NCBI GenBank assembly: GCA_022579005.1
Contig: MU401526.1
Coordinates: 1 to 64,000, forward strand
From: Poronia punctata
Taxonomy: Eukaryota > Ascomycota > Sordariomycetes > Xylariales > Xylariaceae
DNA length: 64,000 nt
Direction of reading: 5' to 3'
Position numbers and translations under genes: made by a program. Each line of letters starts with the position of its first letter. Within the stretch, counting starts at the first letter, position 1. Positions 58,173 to 64,000 of the stretch are shown here, piece after piece. The notes beneath the pieces are model-generated. The model searched no databases. It saw nothing but the letters and a program-made list of their open reading frames with translations, and was not told the origin of the DNA.

Positions 58173-58778
58173 ATGGCGTCTGATCCCCTTCCTGCAACTT
58201 TGAGCTTCCTCACAGATGCTGCTCATCTCCTCTTGGCGGCCTCGCCCGAGACGTCTGCACATCTCATGTCGCAACGTAACGCTTTAATGTTCCACAACGA
58301 TGTTGATCAGCCAGACGTGCAAAGACAACATGTATGTGGCTGCTGTGGTCATATCATGATACCTGGACAGGGCGACTTGTTGAAGATGGATAGTACCAAG
58401 TCAGGGCGCAAAAGAAATACGTCTGTGGCCAAGTCGAAAGGTAAAGACCTACCGCGCAAGAACGGATGTCGGAAGACACTCACTTGCAGCAAATGTGGCC
58501 GGTATACTAGAATCGACATTCCCGCACCGCCTCACATAACGAGACGACAATTTAAACAGCAAATCAAAGCAACTACGACTGGTATTGGTACTCAGCCCAA
58601 GCTCGCCAATCTACCAACAGCTGCACCAGGAGAGGTACCCAACAAAACAACAGCCAATGCAAGCAGCAAGAAGAGGGCCAAAAACAGGAAACAAGGTCTT
58701 CAAGCCTTGCTCCAAAATTCTTCGATTTCTAAGCCGCAGGGACTCGGCCTAAGCCTAGCCGATTTCATGCAGCATTAG
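58173..58778 (+). CDS. RNase P/MRP subunit, Rpr2/Rpp21/Snm1 family
   Basis: A 201-residue intronless frame. The family supplies a zinc-ribbon protein to the RNase P (tRNA 5' processing) or RNase MRP (rRNA processing) ribonucleoprotein in the nucleus. The N-terminal helix LPATLSFLTDAAHLLLAASPETSAHLM is followed by VCGCCGHIMIPG (C55, C57, C58) and CRKTLTCSKCGRYTRID (C105, C108). These paired cysteine clusters form the expected zinc site. The segment between them is basic (SGRKRNTSVAKSKGKDLPRK), and the C-terminal third holds SSKKRAKNRKQGLQALL, probably RNA-binding. I cannot tell Rpr2 from Snm1 orthology with certainty; the layout of a longer basic tail leans to the MRP form. It ends 278 bp before ZPR1. 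Confidence 0.85.
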   Translation: MASDPLPATLSFLTDAAHLLLAASPETSAHLMSQRNALMFHNDVDQPDVQRQHVCGCCGHIMIPGQGDLLKMDSTKSGRKRNTSVAKSKGKDLPRKNGCRKTLTCSKCGRYTRIDIPAPPHITRRQFKQQIKATTTGIGTQPKLANLPTAAPGEVPNKTTANASSKKRAKNRKQGLQALLQNSSISKPQGLGLSLADFMQH

Positions 58779-58798
58779 GGGGGTTTCTCCCTTCAGGG

Positions 58799-58812
58799 AC
58801 CCCCCCCCCCCC
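58799..58812 (+). repeat. Run of 14 C
   Basis: A poly-C tract lies 20 bp after the stop codon of the Rpr2/Snm1-like gene. As with the G tract at 45682-45700, its true length may vary. Confidence 0.8.
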
Positions 58813-59056
58813 TCTAGCGTGTAATTATGGATGGAATGCACGAGGTGAGTCTGGAAGAAATTTTGGTTACACTAGCCTAAAGCCCAGTGGGGTAGTGTCG
58901 CAGTGCGCAACTGACTACATGTCACGACCCCGCCATCGTATTAAACTTCTTTCAAGCTGCCCCTCCAAACTTTTTTTGCTGCATTGCAAAACAACCCCAA
59001 CACAAGTTATATAATTTGAAGCATCTCACCAAGCTTCCAACGGCTCATACATAGAG

Positions 59057-60548
59057 ATGTCGGACCCCAATAATCATGCGACAGAGACCAAGGTGTCAAC
59101 CTCGACCGATTTCTTCGAAACCATCGGCCAAAAAGCCGAACAGATAGCGCCCGCCACCAACGGCGCAAATGGCGTCCCCAATGGAGAGGAAGACAACGGG
59201 GCCCCAGGTGTCGAAACAATCGAGTCTCTTTGCATGAACTGCCACGAGAATGTAAGTAAAACCCCGAATTGATATTGTTGTCGCCGCTCTAACCCTTTCC
59301 GCTTAGGGCGTAACCCGTATGATGCTCACTTCCATCCCATACTTCCGCGAGGTCATTGTCATGTCTTTCCATTGTGAACACTGCAATTTCAGCAACTCCG
59401 AGATCCAATCAGCCGGAATAATCCAACCAAAGGGTGGCAGCTACCTTCTCCGACTCACAAGCATGGACGATTTCGAGAGGACAGTGGTAAAATCCGACAC
59501 TGCTGTCGTCAAGTTCATCGAGTTAGATCTGGAGGTTCCCGCTGGTCGTGGACAACTCACAAATGTCGAAGGTCTCCTTTCCAAAGTCGTTGATGATCTC
59601 GAACTCGGGCAAGAGGCTCGAAAGGAACAGATGCCTGAAATATACGAAAAAGTCGGCGCAATTATCTCCAAGGGACGTAAAATGCTCGCTGGCGAGGATT
59701 TCCCCTTCAGACTTTCCGTCGACGACCCCGCTGGCAACTCGTGGATATCGCCCAACATGAGGGACGGTATCGGTAAATGGGAGAAGCGCGAATATGTGCG
59801 AACACCTGAACAAAATGCCGCTCTCGGCCTAGCTGCCACTGAACCTGATGGGGACGACGGTGTCGAAAAGCCAGAAGAAGTATATCAGTTCCCGGCAACA
59901 TGCCCTGGTTGCATGCACCACTGTGTGACTTACATGCATATGATCGACATTCCTCATTTCAAGGCCGTCATCATCATGTCTACCGTCTGCGATGACTGCG
60001 GATACAAGTCAAATGATATCAAGACTGGTGGAGAGATCCCCCCACTAGGGCGGAAGATCACGTTGAGGGTGGAGAGCCGAGAGGACCTCGCCCGCGATAT
60101 TCTCAAGAGCGAAACCTGCGCGTTGGAGTGCCCCGAACTAGAGCTAGGCGTTGTTCCAGGCACGCTAGGCGGCCGTTTCACTACCGTGGAGGGCTTGTTG
60201 ACGCAGGTCCGTGAACACCTCCACTCTCAAATGTTCGAGACTGGCGGTGGCGACTCGGTTGAAGAGAGTGTAAAGAAGAATTGGGATGAATTCTTCGGTA
60301 GGCTCGATTCCGCCATCAGGGGTGACAAGCCATTCACAATCATCCTCGCCGATCCGATGGCTAATAGCTACGTACAAAAGGCGGTTGATCCCGACCAGGA
60401 TGACCCGCAACTCACGATTGAAGATTATACCCGTACCGAAGAGGAGGAGGAGGACTTGGGTCTCAAAGACATGAAGACGGAGAATTATGAGGAAGACCAT
60501 GCGAGAGAAGTAAAAGAGGCAGCGGAGTCAAATCAGGAAGGAAAATAA
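59057..60548 (+). CDS. ZPR1: Zinc-finger protein ZPR1
   Basis: ZPR1 is a conserved eukaryotic protein that binds translation elongation factor eEF1A and helps it fold, moving between cytoplasm and nucleus. Two exons (59057-59251 and 59307-60548) give 478 residues, the usual fungal length. The intron is 55 bp. The family has two copies of a zinc finger followed by a beta domain. The first has C59/C62 and C88/C91 (LCMNC, HCEHC). The second has C264/C267 and C293/C296 (CPGC, CDDC). Each is followed by the GG-containing loop (IIQPKGGSY; EIPPLGRK). The second half repeats the first in outline, with TNVEGLLSKV and TTVEGLLTQV. The C-terminus is acidic. The start is the first ATG in AGAGATGTCGG. Confidence 0.97.
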
Positions 60549-61164
60549 TTGTTACGATCAAACCCGAAATGAAATATTCATGAACTACAAATTATGAGTC
60601 CCTTATGAAGTGCATGTGTCTCCGACTATATCGTATGTTATTGTCCTGATTTGGGGTTGAGAACGCCTGTTGAATGGCCCTCCCATTGCGGATCTGTTTC
60701 GTTTCTCCCGGCCCGCCAACTGATTTTCATTATTAGGGTCAACTTCACGGGACAACTTTGTGAGATTATTCCAGTTAATTAATTACCGATGCTGCATTAT
60801 GATATTCGGACTCCTACATCGTCGCCAAGCCCCCAACCCTTGGGTTGAAGCGTCCAGACTTCTGATTCTCTGTGAAAGACCTTGTTATATGGCGTGTCAC
60901 AGAATCTTCGAGAATTCTAGTCTCTCACACCTTCATATATAGAGGTACTCGTTATATCTGCATCGAGATCATTTCCGAACGAAGTACTCGCCTTCTATAC
61001 ATGCACCAGTGTACAGGGCGACGAAGTGTCCACCGCAAGCGATCACAGCATTTCCGACCCGCAGGAGCATACCCGGGAGACAAGTGGGACAAGTGCTATA
61101 GCCATACTCTATATTCTTCTCATAAGCGTAGGAAATGCCAAACTTAGATAATAACACCGATTCT
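60549..61164. other. Shared 3' region of convergent ZPR1 and SDR genes
   Basis: About 615 bp lies between the two stop codons. No gene is recognised and frames are at most 91 codons. Confidence 0.5.
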
Positions 61165-62230
61165 CTAAGAAGCAATCCCTTCTTCTTTCTCAATAGTCTC
61201 CAAACTCGGCGACCACTTCTCCTGCAACTCCTTATCCAGCGCCAAACTATACACATCCTTAGGCCACCACTCACCCCAACTCGTAAGGAACATCTGTTCC
61301 GGATCCTCGGGTAAATCATCTCTGGTGAAAGCAGCAAGAACACTCTGCGCTCCCTCGGGTACACTCTTCGCATCGGGATGTTGTGTGGGAATCTTCCCGT
61401 CCCCGCCTCTCATGATTCCCGTATTGGGGATCAGACCGGGCGAAACTGCTACGACTGCGCACTTTCCGGCTAGCTGACGGCGCCACCATTGCGTTCCGAC
61501 GAGTTGGATGAATTTCGTGGCGCCGTAGATGTTGTGGCCTTTGTCTATGTTTGCTTGCATCTCTTCATCTAATGTGCCTAGAAAAACGTAGGTAACTTAG
61601 TAAAGAAGTGGGAGTTTGTTAGTGAGTGCACTTACTAGGATCCGTCACCTGCCGGATAGCACCGGAAGATACGACCACGATGCGGGTTTTGGATTCTTCT
61701 AGCTTGGGTCGTAGCAAATGGGTAAGATAATGCTGTGCTATAGAAACAAGTTAACCAACAAACCAAGTATGGCGAAAGAATAGCTAACCTAAATCGATGC
61801 TATAACTTACACAGATGATTAACGAGATACTGTTCGACCCATTTCGACCCGTACGGACCCGTCTCGGACGTCCTCTTCGTCGCGCCAATCGCCGCGTTGA
61901 GAAGGAGATAATCTATTTTCTCCACCCTGCCCAGCGTCTGCTGCGAAAAGGTCTTGACAGTCTTGAGATTATTCAGCTCGAGGGGTAGGATGGTGATTTT
62001 GTGTCTGCCGACGTCATATTTCAGCTCGTCGTATGCTCCCTTTGCGGCCTCGGGATTCCGCGCCCCGAGGATGAAGTTGTAGGGTTGGGATTGGGATAGT
62101 AGCTGTTTGACGAGCTCGAATCCCTGGGGAGATGTGTGAGTACACGTATATGGATACGAAGTGGCGTGTGGTCACTTACAATACCGGATGTTGCGCCCGT
62201 GGCTACTACTGTTTTCGCGATGGTGGACAT
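61165..62230 (-). CDS. Short-chain dehydrogenase/reductase
   Basis: Four exons (62230-62180, 62123-61811, 61737-61636, 61577-61165) give 292 residues. All introns are GT-AG and 56-73 bp. The first exon codes only 17 residues and ends inside the cofactor motif TGATSGIG (11-18), which the splice restores. NAAIGA (93-98) follows the expected NAG position. The catalytic serine is in VVSSGAI (145-146), and the Tyr-Lys pair is YGATK (Y173, K177). SPGLIPNTG and the C-terminal part suit substrate closure. The arrangement is that of the classical family, close to WW-domain oxidoreductase/retinol dehydrogenase-like fungal members, with NADP likely. The substrate is unknown. No signal peptide is present. 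It is divergent from HSP60, with 1.1 kb between starts. Confidence 0.88.
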
Positions 62231-63370
62231 GATGGCTTATTTACACGTACGAGTAGTTTGTTGTTGTTTGGTTCTAGGTTAATCCGTTGCTCATTACAAG
62301 AAGGGGCTTGCGTGTTCTACGTCGCATAGGTTATTTCTTATACTTAAAGCTACCTCCACATAAGCCGCGCGGAGAGATGATGATCACTAAGCAACTTCAT
62401 ATACAAAAGCCGATAAGCTCAAGCTTGTATGGACGTCATGAGGAACGGGGTTTGAGCCTATGATAGCTGAGGCTCAATCCATCCCATCTCCCGGGTAAGA
62501 CGTTACAAAGTGGGGCAGTTTGCCTGACATTGTCGTTCCTTCTCTTTTGATTCTTCGTCTTCTTCCCGTATACGAAGAGATAAAAGCTACACTATACCCG
62601 CGAGTGAAGACACGTTGATTGAACATGGATATACGAACCTTTCCGGCTTACTACTGATATTACACCTACAGGGAGGTTGGAGCAAAGTACAAAACTACTC
62701 GTGCGTGTGTTGGAAAGAACTTAAAATAAGCGGTGCGGCTGACTAATTACCCCAGTACCGGCAACGACGGGAGTACGTGGGTACATCCCGTCTTTTGGAT
62801 TCTTTAATTGGCCCTCGATAGAGGATTTGTTTTCATATGTTCATACGCATCCTATCCCCAAATTGTCACATGAACCAATTGAAGCTGGGACTTGTATGCT
62901 GAATACCACCTGACCTTATGAGAGATAAAACTGTTGATACGCTTGAGATCTCAAGCATATCAAGTACAGATAATGGGCGTGTTTCCTACGTCTACGTTAG
63001 AAAGTTGTGCTGAATTGATGACCTCGATCCGACTCATACTGGTATTATGTAATGAAGTCGAAATGCGTAGACCAAAAATGCAATAGCTGGAATTCGGTTG
63101 CTTCGACGGTTTTCTACCACTAGAGCGGTATACAACACTAGTCCATAATAGGCTAGTTAATGGAAGCTTTGAGTGGCCGGCTCTCCAGTATTTCGTATGT
63201 GAAGCCGAAATTTTTGAAGCTCTTTCCCCAGCTTCCATCTCTTCAACATCCATCCTCCTCCATATCCTTCTCAACGCCATTGTACTCTCTTCCCGTTCTG
63301 TTGTAATTGACCTACCTCTCGTTGTTGTATAATACCTCATATATACTCTAATACATCATAATCACACACA
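62231..63370. other. Divergent promoter region of SDR and HSP60
   Basis: About 1.1 kb lies between the two start codons. I looked for alternating GAA and TTC pentamers of a heat-shock element upstream of HSP60 and saw only scattered GAA and TTC triplets (for example near 63,198-63,225), not a clean array. No gene is recognised. Confidence 0.45.
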
Positions 63371-64000
63371 ATGCAGCGTGCAATGTCATCACGCGCAAGG
63401 GCTTCGGTCCTCTCTTCGGCTGCTAACAAGTACCGCGCCGGTGCTGGTCTGTCACAGCAGCTACGCTTCGCACACAAGGTTAGTATCAATTATTCTTGTG
63501 CGAATCTAGCCTTCTTGATGAACGAGTACTTACCATTGCGTGACATAGGAGCTCAAGTTCGGTGTCGAGGGACGGGCTGCTCTGCTCGCTGGTGTAGAGA
63601 CGCTTGCAAAGGCTGTTGCCACAACATTAGGTCCCAAGGGTCGGAATGTCCTAATTGAGTCGGCCTATGGCTCGCCCAAGATTACCAAGGGTATGCAAGA
63701 TTCCTTTGATAAAGAAAATCATTTTCAATCCACTAACCTTGAATGTATTCAGATGGTGTGACTGTCGCCAAAGCCATTAGCTTGCAGGACAAGTTCGAGA
63801 ACCTCGGTGCCCGCCTCCTTCAAGACGTCGCCTCCAAGACGAACGAGTCTGCCGGCGATGGTACCACCAGCGCTACTGTGCTGGGCAGAGCCATCTTCGC
63901 CGAGACCGTCAAGAATGTTGCTGCCGGTTGCAACCCCATGGACTTGCGCCGTGGTACTCAGGCCGCAGTTGACGCCGTTGTTGAATACCTACAGAAGAAC
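63371..64000 (+). CDS. HSP60: Mitochondrial chaperonin HSP60 (5' part, cut by window end)
   Basis: The group I chaperonin folds imported proteins in the mitochondrial matrix as part of the GroEL-type double ring. Exons 63371-63478, 63549-63690 and 63753 onward give 166 residues before the window ends in frame. Residues 1-35 are a mitochondrial presequence rich in Arg, Ser and Ala ([20 protein letters not shown]). The mature part begins [16 protein letters not shown] and continues with the nucleotide-binding [12 protein letters not shown] and the ATP-binding [19 protein letters not shown] follows. Introns of 70 and 62 bp have GTTAGT and GTATGC donors; the second has a CTAAC branch site. No defect is seen. 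About 400 residues remain outside the window. Confidence 0.97.

Noticed and set aside
63001..63370. Possible heat-shock elements upstream of HSP60
   Set aside because: GAA and TTC triplets occur, but not in the alternating 5-bp spacing needed.

Overview
The window looks like a piece of nuclear genome from a filamentous ascomycete (Pezizomycotina, most likely Sordariomycetes; genus not determinable by reading). The reasons are short introns of about 50-120 bp with GTRNGT-type donors and CTAAC-type branch sites, a HET-domain gene, an RUS/DUF647 gene, a fungal-type multi-pass membrane protein, and a large AT-rich block of decayed LTR retrotransposons with cytosine-to-thymine mutation of the RIP type. 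No bacterial features, tRNA, rRNA or CRISPR were recognised.

Region 1 (1 to about 19,300) is a hypermutated block of very high A+T. It holds a full-length Ty1-copia element (102-6400, 390-bp LTRs, target duplication TATTA) inserted into an older copy of the same family (pieces 1-101 and 6401-7225). Next comes a second copia-like element (7264-14879, 410-bp LTRs, target duplication GTATA), then about 4.4 kb of unclassified decayed repeat (14880-19300) with a long palindrome. Surviving cytosines are almost never preceded by T, a stricter context than the classical CpA signature of RIP.

Region 2 (19,300-33,450) is the transition into gene-bearing DNA. After 2.8 kb without a gene come mevalonate diphosphate decarboxylase (22096-23241, +), a convergent four-exon HET-domain gene (23527-26342, -), a small secreted eight-cysteine protein (27103-27591, -), 3.8 kb with no supported gene, and a six-exon membrane protein (31408-33441, +).

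Region 3 (33,450-48,713) is denser: cytochrome c haem lyase (34101-35101, +) converging on an RUS-family gene (35451-36770, -), a 365-bp hAT-like MITE (37891-38255), a HAD hydrolase (38811-39488, +), an F-box-like gene (39998-41308, +), ribosomal protein S29 (41736-42076, +), a two-RRM protein (43945-45254, +), a basic hypothetical protein (45715-46314, -) and an amidohydrolase (47127-48713, -) with repeats coding its N-terminus.

Region 4 (48,714-64,000) opens with 4.6 kb without a supported gene. It then holds a secreted helical protein (53329-54108, +), a Gfo/Idh/MocA oxidoreductase (54687-56028, +) converging on an alpha/beta hydrolase (56169-57323, -), an RNase P/MRP Rpr2-Snm1-like protein (58173-58778, +), ZPR1 (59057-60548, +) converging on an SDR reductase (61165-62230, -), and the 5' part of mitochondrial HSP60 (63371 to the window edge, +).

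Most genes are housekeeping (sterol synthesis, haem attachment, translation, RNA processing, protein folding) mixed with accessory genes (HET, secreted proteins, oxidoreductases). I saw no convincing biosynthetic cluster or new multigene system. The least ordinary points are the TpC-biased mutation in the repeat block, the self-nested retrotransposon, the MITE and the eight-cysteine secreted protein. Exon joins were chosen by hand from splice signals and reading phase.
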